From Amia ocellicauda (lineage: Eukaryota > Chordata > Actinopteri > Amiiformes > Amiidae), in the NCBI RefSeq assembly GCF_036373705.1, contig NW_027102661.1, forward strand, positions 372,001 through 436,000: DNA of 64,000 nucleotides, written 5' to 3'. Position 1 is the first letter of the stretch, and the number at the start of each line of letters is the position of its first letter. Positions 54,057 through 64,000 of this stretch are shown here, one piece after another. A program made the translations under genes and the position numbers. Under the pieces are notes generated by a model. It worked only from the letters and a program-made list of their open reading frames with translations, was not told the DNA's origin and made no database searches.

Positions 54057-54174
54057 ATACCCCCACCCCTCTGAAGGCAACGCCCCGAAACTCTCCTCTC
54101 TATTTAAGAACCCGCGCTGCTTTTAGGCAATACCTCTTTAATTCTCAGCATCAGAAACATCCCGCTTCTTCAAC

Positions 54175-54885
54175 ATGTCCAGCGACATCAACATGAAACC
54201 CCGCAAGAAACAATCCCGGGCAAGGGTTCCTGTACTCACCAATTTGAAGATTGAATGCTCCTGGGTGTTGTTCTGGGGGGCTCGACGGGGTTACCACTTT
54301 AAAAGGGATCCCAGCTATGTTGGAGTGGAGCTTTTTGCTTTGGGAGAGAAGGAGGGTACGTTGGAACCTTTTGAGACGGTAATTGAATACTCTTATGAGG
54401 ACTGGTTGAAGGTGATGGCCTGGAGAGATCTGGGGCTTGTGGATAAGACTCTAGAAGGCTTGCAAGAGGGTCCAAGAGAATGCGAAATGGAGTCTCCGAC
54501 TCAGGGTTTTGAAAGGTGTGAATGGGAAAGCTTGCAGAACTACGGTAGAGTGGTGAAGAGTCTATCTCTAACTACAGATCGTAAGGTTTTGTTTAGCAGT
54601 ACCCTGATTACAAACCCTATTGAAGGGGGTGTGGAGGATCCAGAAAAACAGGTTACTGAAATTATGTTTGACGCCGTGGACTGGCCGTTCTTGAAAGAGG
54701 TCATAAACTGTATAAATGATGGTTTTGACATCTTGACCAAATGTTCGCAACTGGATTTGGTTAGAAGGAGAATATGCTGGATTATGGATTATATATCCCC
54801 CTTGAATGACGACGACGATGATAAAACAGACGACGTGTGGGGTTTTGGAGGGGGGTCTGACGGCTCAGGGGCTACTCTCTTCTAA
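54175..54885 (+). CDS. Gene 1: two-module protein, element D (236 aa)
   Basis: Open and identical to the A protein; TATTTAA at 54101-54107 precedes it. Confidence 0.7.
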   Translation: MSSDINMKPRKKQSRARVPVLTNLKIECSWVLFWGARRGYHFKRDPSYVGVELFALGEKEGTLEPFETVIEYSYEDWLKVMAWRDLGLVDKTLEGLQEGPRECEMESPTQGFERCEWESLQNYGRVVKSLSLTTDRKVLFSSTLITNPIEGGVEDPEKQVTEIMFDAVDWPFLKEVINCINDGFDILTKCSQLDLVRRRICWIMDYISPLNDDDDDKTDDVWGFGGGSDGSGATLF

Positions 54886-54963
54886 GAGGGCGGTGTGTCG
54901 TGACGTAGTGAAGAGATAGGATAAAAGGCGCAACAATTCAATCATGGTTTAAAATTAAAGAGA

Positions 54964-55482
54964 ATGTCTTACCTGAAAGCTGCGGACGTCGACAGGCTCT
55001 ACAGGCCTCTTCAAACCCGGGATCACCCCTGGTTCTATTCCCCAGATTTTGTATACACTCTGGAACCCTTTGACTGCGGTTACTCTCCAAGACCTCAGAC
55101 TCTGGACTGCTTCTGCAACTGGTTCTGTCATCAACACTCTGCAGCTAACCTGAGAGCGCTATTACACCATGTGCTTGACAGAAAAGTAGCCAACGCGAGC
55201 CTTTTCTCTACAGATTTAACCATCGATGAGGATCAACTTTCAAACCTGGAAAAGTTAATGGCTGCTGTAACAAAGACCGGGGGGTACGAACACTGGGATG
55301 AAGCGCTCAAGGGGGCCAAGAATGATATTAGGCCATTTCATCAACATCTGTATGACCTTTTACTGAGCATGTTTAATACACCTCTGTTTACTTTTAAAAT
55401 AGGTCATATTGTTGTTTTATTTACATATGTAACTGAGGTGTGTGCCTACAAGATAAAGAAACAGGTATATTTGTTGATATAG
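54964..55482 (+). pseudogene. Gene 2/gene 3 deletion fusion, element D
   Basis: Same fusion as A; base 55101 is T at the breakpoint, a silent difference. Confidence 0.8.
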
Positions 55483-55654
55483 ATCAAGTAACCAATCATC
55501 TGATTTCTTTTTATCTGTACCGTAGAAAAAATTGTTGTGTATGTTATACTTTTCTCAAATGTCTAAAAAGGGGTATCTGCTCTCCTGAAGTTGAATAAAA
55601 AACCTTGTATAAAAACTTTGCGCATAGTGTGGGTCTGTGTGGTTATTTGACAGA

Positions 55655-56707
55655 ATGACTCGGCAAGCTCCCCAAATGCAGGAACTATACTACAACCCAG
55701 CCAAGATTGGGGGTTTGGCGGGTAAGAAGGGTTTTCAAAGAGGACTCGCTGAGGCCGGAGTGAAGGTTAATGATGTGGTTGTTTCAGAATGGTTACGGGA
55801 ACAAGACGCCTATACCTTACATAAACCTCTCAGGATTAACTTTAAAAGAAACCGCGTATATGCAACTGACATAGACTCACAATGGCAAATGGATCTAGTC
55901 GATATGTCAAATTTATCAAAACATAACAATGGTCACAAATTTATGTTGATGTGTATCGATGTGTTATCAAAATATGCCTGGGCTCGCATTCTACATAATA
56001 AAACAGGTCGGGCGGTGACAAGGGCCTTTGAGGATATATTGTCCCAGGGTCGATGTCCTAAAAAACTGCAGACTGATAAAGGAAAAGAGTTTCTCAACAG
56101 AGAATTTCAGAATCTACTGAAGAGACACAAAATACATCATTTCACCACCGGTAATGAGCTTAAGGCATCGGTAGTGGAGAGGTTTAACCGCACCATAAAG
56201 ACCAAAATGTGGAGATATTTTACAGCGGTCAACACGTTCAAGTATTTTGATAAAGTTCAGGATTTTATCGATACTTGCAACCAAGGGTATCACACCAGTA
56301 TTAAAATGAAGCCTATAGATGTGGATCAAAGTAATTCTTTTAAGGTCTATAAAAAATTATACGGACCATTTATTAAGAAGGGAAAAACTACTTATAAGTT
56401 CAACATCTGTGATGTGGTTCGCGTTTCAAAGCTAAGGAGTACTTTTACAGTTACCAAACAGTTGGCTAGAGACCCCCCCGTGTACCGGTTAAAAGACTAT
56501 GACGGGGAGAATATAGAAGGAACGTTTTACGAAGCCGAGTTACAAAAAATTATTGTGGGTAAAGACAGTGTATACAGAGTTGAAAAGATATTAGCTGAAA
56601 AAACCCAGAACCGGAAAAAATATGTGTTGATGAAATGGCTTGGATGGCCTGAAAAGTTCAATAGTTGGGTCCCGGAACAACAGGTTTGCGATATTCAATC
56701 CTTATAA
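55655..56707 (+). CDS. DDE integrase with chromodomain, element D
   Basis: Open, 350 aa, identical to A including the 39-bp deletion. Asp, Asp and Glu of the active site are kept. Confidence 0.93.
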   Translation: MTRQAPQMQELYYNPAKIGGLAGKKGFQRGLAEAGVKVNDVVVSEWLREQDAYTLHKPLRINFKRNRVYATDIDSQWQMDLVDMSNLSKHNNGHKFMLMCIDVLSKYAWARILHNKTGRAVTRAFEDILSQGRCPKKLQTDKGKEFLNREFQNLLKRHKIHHFTTGNELKASVVERFNRTIKTKMWRYFTAVNTFKYFDKVQDFIDTCNQGYHTSIKMKPIDVDQSNSFKVYKKLYGPFIKKGKTTYKFNICDVVRVSKLRSTFTVTKQLARDPPVYRLKDYDGENIEGTFYEAELQKIIVGKDSVYRVEKILAEKTQNRKKYVLMKWLGWPEKFNSWVPEQQVCDIQSL

Positions 56708-56752
56708 CAACATGCCCGGGGTGTGTTGGGGGCATTACTTTCGATACTCAAG

Positions 56753-57474
56753 ATCGAATCAGGAGGCTTCTACGTGACTCTACCCAGTAACGCCTCTCTC
56801 GATATATACCCTAAAAATGAAATATTTGGAATTTGGAAAATCTATAGATCTAAGGGGGTCGTGGGAAGTGGGGTTGGCGGAAATACAGTATCCTTACACT
56901 TGGGCTGTTTTACAAGATAAGGATGCCACTTTCGCCATTTTTGATGATGTTAAAAAGAGTCAATGGACATTCACGATACAAGGAGGTAATTATGACAATG
57001 TGGATAAAATATTAGATGAGATGCATAAACAGTTCTCAGAAGGCACCCCCAACATCAAGCTATATTACAACCCTATTAAAAACAGAGTGTACAAGGTGTC
57101 AAAACCAGGTATTAGCATTCAAACCAGCGGCCAACTGGGGCGTATATTAGGGTTCTATTCTGACACAGAGAGCAAGTTCTCAGAAGTGGTGGGGCTGCTT
57201 TTACACTCTTTATGTGTATACGGATATCATAACCCACCAGAGGGTCTGGGATAGTTATGTCCCCCTTTTGAGAAATGTACTTATTAAAGGTAAAAGCAAT
57301 GACATGGTCACAATTACTTATGACAAACCACACTACGTACCAGTCTCAATGACCCACTTTGACAACATCACGATCGAAGTAAAATCGGATCAGAATATCA
57401 ACGTACCCTTCCGCTTCGGTAAAGTTAATGTCAAACTACATTTTCGACCCCTGAAACAGTGTGTACATTATTAA
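56753..57474 (+). pseudogene. Penton, broken, element D
   Basis: Same three breaks as the A copy. Confidence 0.88.
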
Positions 57475-57475
57475 A

Positions 57476-57963
57476 ATGGCTACCTCGAGGGGTTATGTAG
57501 ATCCTAGCGCCTATGTGGATTATTACAAGATGCAAGATGGAACGGCTTGCCCGGTTTTGTAGGAGCCCCCACAATGTATGGCGCCGGTCTAGGAGGACTC
57601 TTTCGTGGTCTCTTTAGAATGGCCGTACCCCTGCTTAAGAGAGGCTTTGCTATAGCCAGACCCCACTTGAAATCAGCGGCTAAAAATATTGTTAGTGACG
57701 TGTTCACCAATGTTATGAACCGGGCAGCTAGCCATGAGCATCAGGAGGGTTCGGGTCTCATGGTAATGGCGAGGAGGGGGGGTAAAAGAAGAAACAGCAT
57801 GTGTCCACCAGGGCGACGAAGATCCGTGGCTAACAAAAAACGAAGAATCTCTCATTCTCCAACATATCGTGGAAACACTCGGAGAAGGAAGCAGCACAAG
57901 AAAAAACCTGCAAAAAGAAAGTCTCAAAGAAAGAAAAATAGAGCCTCAGGATACATCTTTTAA
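57476..57963 (+). pseudogene. Minor capsid/core protein, frameshifted, element D
   Basis: Same shared frameshift, at about 57539-57547. Confidence 0.75.
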
Positions 57964-57965
57964 AC

Positions 57966-59273
57966 ATGTCTTTTTTCCACAGTCTATCGGAAGTATGCGT
58001 CAAATCAGAACTGGATCTGTTTACAGTTCCATACACTCAAACGAGTATAGATAAGATCATATATGTAGAGATTCCCCCTCTATCTGCAATTTCAAACACG
58101 GCCCCTCTGGAGTTTTTTATAGCTGGCAATGGCGAGGATTATATTGATTTGAATAACACATTTATTTTAATGAACTGTAAAGTGACTGATTAGGATGGCG
58201 ATGCAATCGAGAAGACGGCCATCGCTGGGGTCATCAATTACCCGGTGGCCACCATGTTTTCACAGGTGGATGTGACCCTAAGAGATCGGCTCATTAGTCA
58301 AAGCAGCAATACTTACCCCTATAGAGCCATGATGGAGTGTAAACTTAATTATAGTGAGGAGACCCTAAGCAAACAGTTCAGCCCCGGCCTTTTCTTCAAA
58401 GACATCTCGGAAGCTATGGACGACAAGGATCCAGAGGGACTCAATAAGGGTTTGCAAAAAAGAACGGCCTCTTCAACAGAAGGGAGGACCTTTGAGCTAA
58501 TGGGGCATATCCATGCAGACATATTTTTCCAAGAAAAACTCATGCTCAACGGGGTAGACATAAAAATTAAAATGATCCGTAGTAAAAGTGCTTTTTGTCT
58601 GATGACCCCTGATACGGAAAAATATAAACTGACCATATTATCGGCCTCGCTGTTTGTGAAAAAAGTGTCCGTCTCCCCGGCGGTTAAACTAGGACACGCG
58701 CAGGCGTTAATGACGGCAAACGCCGAGTACCCGATCGAAAGAGTCTATATGAAAGTCCACAGTATCCCCGCAGGGACACGGGTGATGAACCAGGAAAATC
58801 TGTTTCTAGGACAGCTCCCAAAACAGGTTATTATAGGTCTTGTGGATAATGATGCATTTACCGGGGTTTACAACAAGAACCCCTTTAACTTTAAACATTA
58901 TAACGTGGAATTTATAGTATTGTACGTCGATGGTGTGCAGGTTCCATCCAGACCTTTTCAACCTGACTTTGAAAACGGCAATGCGGTTCGTGAATATTAC
59001 AGTCTAGTACTGGCTAAGGGTCGCCATCTCAAGGATCAAACTCTGCTGATCGATCGCCGGGAATACTGCAGCGGTTACACCCTGTACGGTTTCAACCTGG
59101 CCCCTGACGAAGAGTGTGGACAACATTTATCACTGATGAAGACGGGCAATATGCGTTTGGAGATGCGTTTCAAGCAGCCTCTACCACGCACTGTAAATAT
59201 GGTCGTGTATGCTGTGTTTGACAACATTATTGAGGTGCATCAGAGGAGAAACGTTCTGTATGATTATTATTAA
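57966..59273 (+). pseudogene. Major capsid protein with one stop, element D
   Basis: TAG at 58191-58193 as in A, but the normal terminal TAA is present at 59271-59273. One residue differs near the C-terminus (His for Asn, base 59238). Confidence 0.9.
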
Positions 59274-59274
59274 A

Positions 59275-59832
59275 ATGAACACCAGAGAGCTCAACCACAT
59301 CATGAATGCCCTGGCCGGCTCACGGAAACTGTTTCAAGGAGTCTACGCCTGCGATCAGCTGCCTAAATTTAAGATCAAGAATTTACCTGCAATGTACATA
59401 ATCAACACACACCCTAAAAATATGCCCGGAGAACATTGGCTGGTTATTTATCTAAGGGAGGACCAACGTGGTGAATTTTTTGATTCCTATGGAAACCCCC
59501 CAGATTTCAGACCTTTCCCTCGGAAGATCAATAACTTTCTGCTCAACAACTGTCAAGAAACCATTTACAGCTGTCGTCAAGTACAAAGTCTTCAGACCTT
59601 CACTTGTGGTCAACACTGTGTGTTTTTCTTATATAATAGATCTAAAGGAAGGTCATACCCCGATATTATGGCCGTGTACAGTGAGGATTTAGGCCAAAAT
59701 GATAAAAAAGTGGCAGAGTTTGTCAGGACACTGTGGACCCCCCCTTATAACACAATGACTTACGACCCTAGCCAGACATGTATACAGATGGGGTGTTCTT
59801 GTGAGGATTTTAATAGATGTCATGCGTGTTAA
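59275..59832 (+). CDS. Adenain-type cysteine protease, element D
   Basis: Open, 185 aa, identical to A. An upstream alternative start in the same frame overlaps the hexon end and is not needed. Confidence 0.93.
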   Translation: MNTRELNHIMNALAGSRKLFQGVYACDQLPKFKIKNLPAMYIINTHPKNMPGEHWLVIYLREDQRGEFFDSYGNPPDFRPFPRKINNFLLNNCQETIYSCRQVQSLQTFTCGQHCVFFLYNRSKGRSYPDIMAVYSEDLGQNDKKVAEFVRTLWTPPYNTMTYDPSQTCIQMGCSCEDFNRCHAC

Positions 59833-60011
59833 GGTGAAAAAATAATGAAAACAGCCTTTTAATCATTAGTTTTGTTTTTATTCAACACAATTCTTATACA
59901 AAGCAGGGGTTATGTTATAAATAAATGTACAACATTTGAAAATAAAAAAAATAAAATAAAAAATTGTTTGTCGGGTCATTATTTACAGGGGAGACAAATA
60001 AAAACATGAGA
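59833..60011. terminator. Convergent transcription end, element D
   Basis: Same as 10212-10390. Confidence 0.55.
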
Positions 60012-60755
60012 TTAATAAGCTTCCCAACGATGGATAGATCCTGAGGATGGTCGCTCAGCACGGTCAGAGTAATGAGATATCGGAGTCAGATCAGGCTCCA
60101 CCTCTTTACACAGACGGATTTTTTGTCGCGTTTCCTGGTTAGGAACTGTGGATTGGGGCATGTTCAGACAGGCCATCGCCTGTAGGAAAGCATTCCAGCC
60201 TACAGGTCGGCGACTATCGGGTACCTTATTAGTGCTAGTGACACTCTTCAACAAATCAAACATGTGTGAACCTTTGATCAGTTGTCCTTTAAAAACAAAT
60301 TCACCCTGTTCATTCCAAGCCGTTACCCGCGGTTTCTGAACCATTTTGTGCAGGATATATTCTGCATGTCTTTTGCTTCTGGCCGGCATGTTTCTCAAAA
60401 CATCCGTTACAACATCTCCCTCTGAACTCTCAACAGGTTCGGTCACCGCAACATCTTTATCAACCGTACCCCCCGCATCAGCCCCAGAACCATTTTCTTG
60501 AGAGGCCATGGTTAAAGTTAAAATGTTTTGATCTTTTTCACCCTGTCTAACCAGACGGAGGTAGCGCTGTAACGTGTTGGTATACAACTGGGCTTTGGAA
60601 TACTGATTTAAATCGGCCCTGGCCTGTATAGCTTTCATTTCAGAGTCCAGGTTGTTTTCGGCCGTTTGTCTAATGGGCTCTGGCCCGACAACATTTTTTC
60701 TCAGTTTCTCAAGCTGCTCCTGAGGGATCAAAAAAATTTTCTGAGCATATTCCAT
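60012..60755 (-). CDS. Maverick coiled-coil protein, element D (247 aa)
   Basis: Open, identical to A. Confidence 0.75.
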   Translation of the reverse strand: MEYAQKIFLIPQEQLEKLRKNVVGPEPIRQTAENNLDSEMKAIQARADLNQYSKAQLYTNTLQRYLRLVRQGEKDQNILTLTMASQENGSGADAGGTVDKDVAVTEPVESSEGDVVTDVLRNMPARSKRHAEYILHKMVQKPRVTAWNEQGEFVFKGQLIKGSHMFDLLKSVTSTNKVPDSRRPVGWNAFLQAMACLNMPQSTVPNQETRQKIRLCKEVEPDLTPISHYSDRAERPSSGSIHRWEAY

Positions 60756-60757
60756 TA

Positions 60758-61093
60758 TTAACCCACTCTGGAAGCTAGAAGACTGGTTAGGAAAGGCACG
60801 GCTATGCTCAACAGCGGTCCTATAAAACCCCCGGTTTGATTAATCTTCTTTCTTTTTCTTTTAATAGAATACTTCTTATTAGCGATGATCTTGATAACCG
60901 CTTTTTGTTTTTTGAGTTTAGAATGTTGAGAAGGGGTTAGGGGTATATTACCGCGTAAGATGTTAAAAGCTATTTCACACAGGGTCTCGATCAAATCCGA
61001 GGGGGCCCCTGCCAGCACAGCTTTCCTATGGCGCGGGCTCCCCTCAAATAACATTTGCAAAAGCGGCAGATTTCTTTTAATCCGAACAGACAT
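60758..61093 (-). CDS. Small basic protein with hydrophobic tail, element D
   Basis: Open, identical to A. Confidence 0.75.
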   Translation of the reverse strand: MSVRIKRNLPLLQMLFEGSPRHRKAVLAGAPSDLIETLCEIAFNILRGNIPLTPSQHSKLKKQKAVIKIIANKKYSIKRKRKKINQTGGFIGPLLSIAVPFLTSLLASRVG

Positions 61094-61099
61094 TCTTAT

Positions 61100-61771
61100 T
61101 TATTTCCTTTTCTTTAGCACATACACTGCCGGCCAATCGGGCGGGCACAAACCTGTTCTGAGGCGAAAGTCTTCTGGGGTTTGTGCTTTTAAGTCCGCAA
61201 TCAAGTACCCGTAGGGTTTTTTGGTGGCATCCTCAAATGCCTCCAAAAAGAACTTGGTCTAGTTAGGGTACATTTGACGAGCCAAGACGGTGACCTGTAG
61301 TTTATCTCTGGGGTATTTAAAAAGAATTATATAATTGGCATTTAAATTAATAGTGCGGCTTTTTTTACCTTGAAAAAATAGATTTTGAACTAAATAAATA
61401 ATACTTAAATTCCTATGATGAGTGTACTTTGTGAAAGCTTTTTCCACTTCACTGTTGTCACCGGCCTGCTCCATCAGGTCATCAAGGATCACTAGATTAG
61501 TTTGACCGGGCGGGAACAAGTCATCGTCACACAACGAGGCGGGGAGACCTTGCACAAATTTCAGATTATTTTTTTTCGAAGCCAAATCATCGTAGAGAGG
61601 TTGCCAGCAAGAGTAACACCACACTATGTTGTCAAGAGCTTGGGACACGGTTGCGTCCACATCTTCTATGATGTTCTTTATAAGATAGCTCTTCCCCGAA
61701 TTGGAGGGACCGGCTATAATACAGGAGAAAGGGTGTTGAAGTCTGTTAACAAAACCACCGCTAATATCCAT
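61100..61771 (-). pseudogene. Packaging ATPase with one stop, element D
   Basis: Same TAG as A, at 61259-61261. Confidence 0.92.
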
Positions 61772-64000
61772 AAGGCAGAGTGGTATAATCAGTCTTCATG
61801 ACTCTTTTATTGTACACCACCCTGAACCGTTTGTTTAGTGATCTATTTTCCAACGTGTACCCCTTTTTATTGCGATAGATCTGATTTCCGGCTGTAATAA
61901 TCTCACGAGGAGGCGCGTCTTTCTCGGTTACAAAACTTTCTACCAGGGTCGTCAGAGACTTGATGTTAATGAGCTTGTTGTTACAATGTTTCAGAGTGAA
62001 ACCCTTAACTTTCATACAGGTCTTACCCGCAGCCGTTCTGTATGCGTAAGTCTTAGGACCCCCTGAAACAAACTCCACTATGTGGTCCTGAGGATCTAGT
62101 TCGCTCGTTAACTCCCCAAGGTAGTCCCCGAGGGGAGGGACCCAATCCCCTGGCCTGGTGACAAAGATTACAGAGTCAGTATCATGATAGAGCGTGCGTT
62201 CCTGCAACTGATCCATTAAGTTGTACAGTTCAAGCCGGGCGTAAGCCGTGGTAAAAACCGCTATGAAAACATTAACGTTCCCCTGTTTGGTGGGGAAATC
62301 TTTAGGGGCCCTCCACTGGACCTGTGCCACGTGGTCATTTAAGAATTGAAAGTGTGATACTGCATGTTGTTTGGAAAACATAAATTCTATAAACTGTTCA
62401 GGGGTTTTAATCAAGGTTGTGTTTAGACGGTAATTTCTTTCCCCAAACTTACCCCACAGACTGTTTAAAATCAGTTTGGACATTTGTCTCTTGGCGGGGT
62501 TTACAGTTATGTTCCCCGGCTCTAGACGGATCCCTTCCTTTTCAAAATATTGCTGAACGTATCGCTCTTTGGCCGCGGAGTCAACACACCATGAGGGATA
62601 GCCCGATGCCTCCTGTTTCCCTTTCAGATGGGTCATAATGTAATCAGCAAAAAGAGTATCAGGTTTTTCAGAAAAATGCCAAACCTCATACACCTTACCG
62701 ACTCTGTAACCTTTCTCCACCGCCTTGTCAAGCTCAATGCTACACCAGACACCCGTCAGCGCTCTCTCTTCATCACTGTGCAGACAAGAGGTAGTTTGAT
62801 TTTCAGTTTCCACACACGTTCTACACAGAGGGAACATCAATTTTCCCGAACACCTGTAAGGCAACACGGGTAAGAACAGCTCGCGAGGAGGGTACATGGT
62901 GACTTTGATCAAACCAAAGTAATGTCCGATTTCGAGAAAGTCACGATAAACAATGGTTGGACGCCCCACCGGGTACATTTTGGTCTTGTTGACATAAGGG
63001 TACAGACTGGTGAAATCATAGTAATCTACTCTCTCACCCTCCTTTACCTCATAATGTAAACAGAGGGCGTTGATACGACCCCCAAATAACGCATCCCGGG
63101 GCTCTAGACGTTCAGGAAAGTCCAAGGTTTCCATAAACCGTTGTACCCCCGCATCCTGTTGCTTCAGGGTCGTCCACTCGTGTTCCCAAATCACCAGCAC
63201 GTTCAAACCATAGGTGTTTTTTAAAGTTTCAATTCGTTCCTGGAAATCATAGTACATATCACCGCAGAGTTTTTGTGTTACGGGGTTAAAGGTGTTTGGG
63301 TCGAAGCACTGAGGACAGCCATGGTAAATACAACCAGCAAACTCATAAGCGGTACGCCGCCCGGACACGTTGCTAAAACCGTCTAAGTAGTAAGGCCCCA
63401 TTTTGACTTCCCCTTGATTTAAAGCATGTCTGATGAAGATGTTATCCCGGGCACTCAGGTATTCCAGCCACTGTATGGAGACAGTCGAAAAGTTCTTTTG
63501 TCTTGCACGATAGTTGTCAGAAGTGGTGACCGCTATAGTGTTTTTCTGCAAGAAATTGGACCGATACATTTTCATGCAGAGAGACGCTATGGTCACACTT
63601 TGCAAAGGGTCGAGACCCGATGTGTTGATAACCTCGGCGCAGAAACGCACACAGGCTTCTTTAAGGATCACCACATCATTTTTACAATAAGCGGCCATCT
63701 CTTCTCGGAAATCAAAAACACCTCCCTTAACCGTATTGTACCATTTAAAGAATTCGTCCCTCTCATGAGACATCATAGTATCAACCCCATAATAAGAGGC
63801 GGGCGGGTAGGACCCTCGATAATTTTGAGTGTCCTTAGTATTAAAAAAATGGCAGAACCAACCTTTCTTCTGAGCCTCAAAACCCAGAGCCTTAGGCAAA
63901 GCGCTCAATTTCATGGGGAGGAAATTTAACGAGTCTATGTAACGTTAGTTGAAAGCTTCGTCGGTGAAACACATGATCTTGCTACCCTGAGCTATTATTT
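61761..64000 (-). pseudogene. Polymerase B, C-terminal part, element D (runs off the window)
   Basis: The 717-codon block holds exonuclease motif III and polymerase motifs A, B and C. The shared TAA lies at 63945-63947. One substitution against A (base 62342) restores the Leu found in B and C in place of A's Val. Confidence 0.92.

Larger units (their letters stand above)
53872..64000. mobile_element. Element D: Maverick copy, near-identical to A, cut by the window end
   Basis: It matches element A from 4251 to 14379 with constant offset and five substitutions noticed in the element. It shares A's private lesions (gene fusion, integrase 39-bp deletion, hexon and ATPase stops), so it is a very recent copy of A or an assembly duplicate. 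Confidence 0.95.

Noticed and set aside
1-64000. A free circular or concatemeric viral genome instead of integrated copies
   Set aside because: Copies are separated by host tRNA genes and flanked by target duplications, so they are integrated.

Overview
The window is eukaryotic DNA. It is a tandem array of tRNA-Val genes, all on the minus strand, carrying five copies (three near-complete spans, one cut at each window edge) of one large Maverick/Polinton element of the adintovirus type. The host tRNAs match the vertebrate tRNA-Val(AAC) and tRNA-Val(CAC) form. With the small introns and the aquatic feel of the element, a fish-like vertebrate is my best guess; the species cannot be read from the sequence.

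Layout: element Z right end 1-1413; tRNA spacer 1414-4250; element A 4251-19464; tRNA spacer 19465-20486; element B about 20487-32455 (both ends lost); tRNA spacer 32456-35010; element C 35011-51034; tRNA spacer 51035-53871; element D 53872 to the window end. Elements with ends have inverted repeats of about 185 bp, start AGTAGATAG and end CTATCTACT, and are flanked by the 6-bp duplication CATAAG. The same unoccupied site is visible in neighbouring spacer repeats. Positions 1-14379 and 49622-64000 are almost identical with a constant 49,621-bp offset.

Each element has a rightward half and a leftward half. Rightward: gene 1 (two-module protein, function unknown), gene 2 (Cys/His cluster, acidic tail), gene 3 (weakly Bcl-2-like), a DDE integrase with chromodomain, penton, a basic minor capsid protein, hexon-like major capsid and an adenain-type protease. 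Leftward, convergent with these: a spliced gene at the right end (exons 1 to 7, all phase-1 junctions), protein-primed DNA polymerase B, FtsK/HerA-type packaging ATPase, a small basic protein with a hydrophobic tail, and a coiled-coil Maverick protein. Polymerase and integrase copy and insert the element; hexon, penton, minor capsid protein, protease and ATPase form a virion module.

No copy is intact. Several lesions are shared by every copy that retains the region (polymerase codon-3 stop, polymerase frameshift and internal stop, penton frameshift, minor capsid frameshift), so the inserted provirus was probably already dead when the tRNA array amplified it. Each copy then collected private lesions. 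The protease and the small basic protein are open in all four copies; the ATPase is open only in B.
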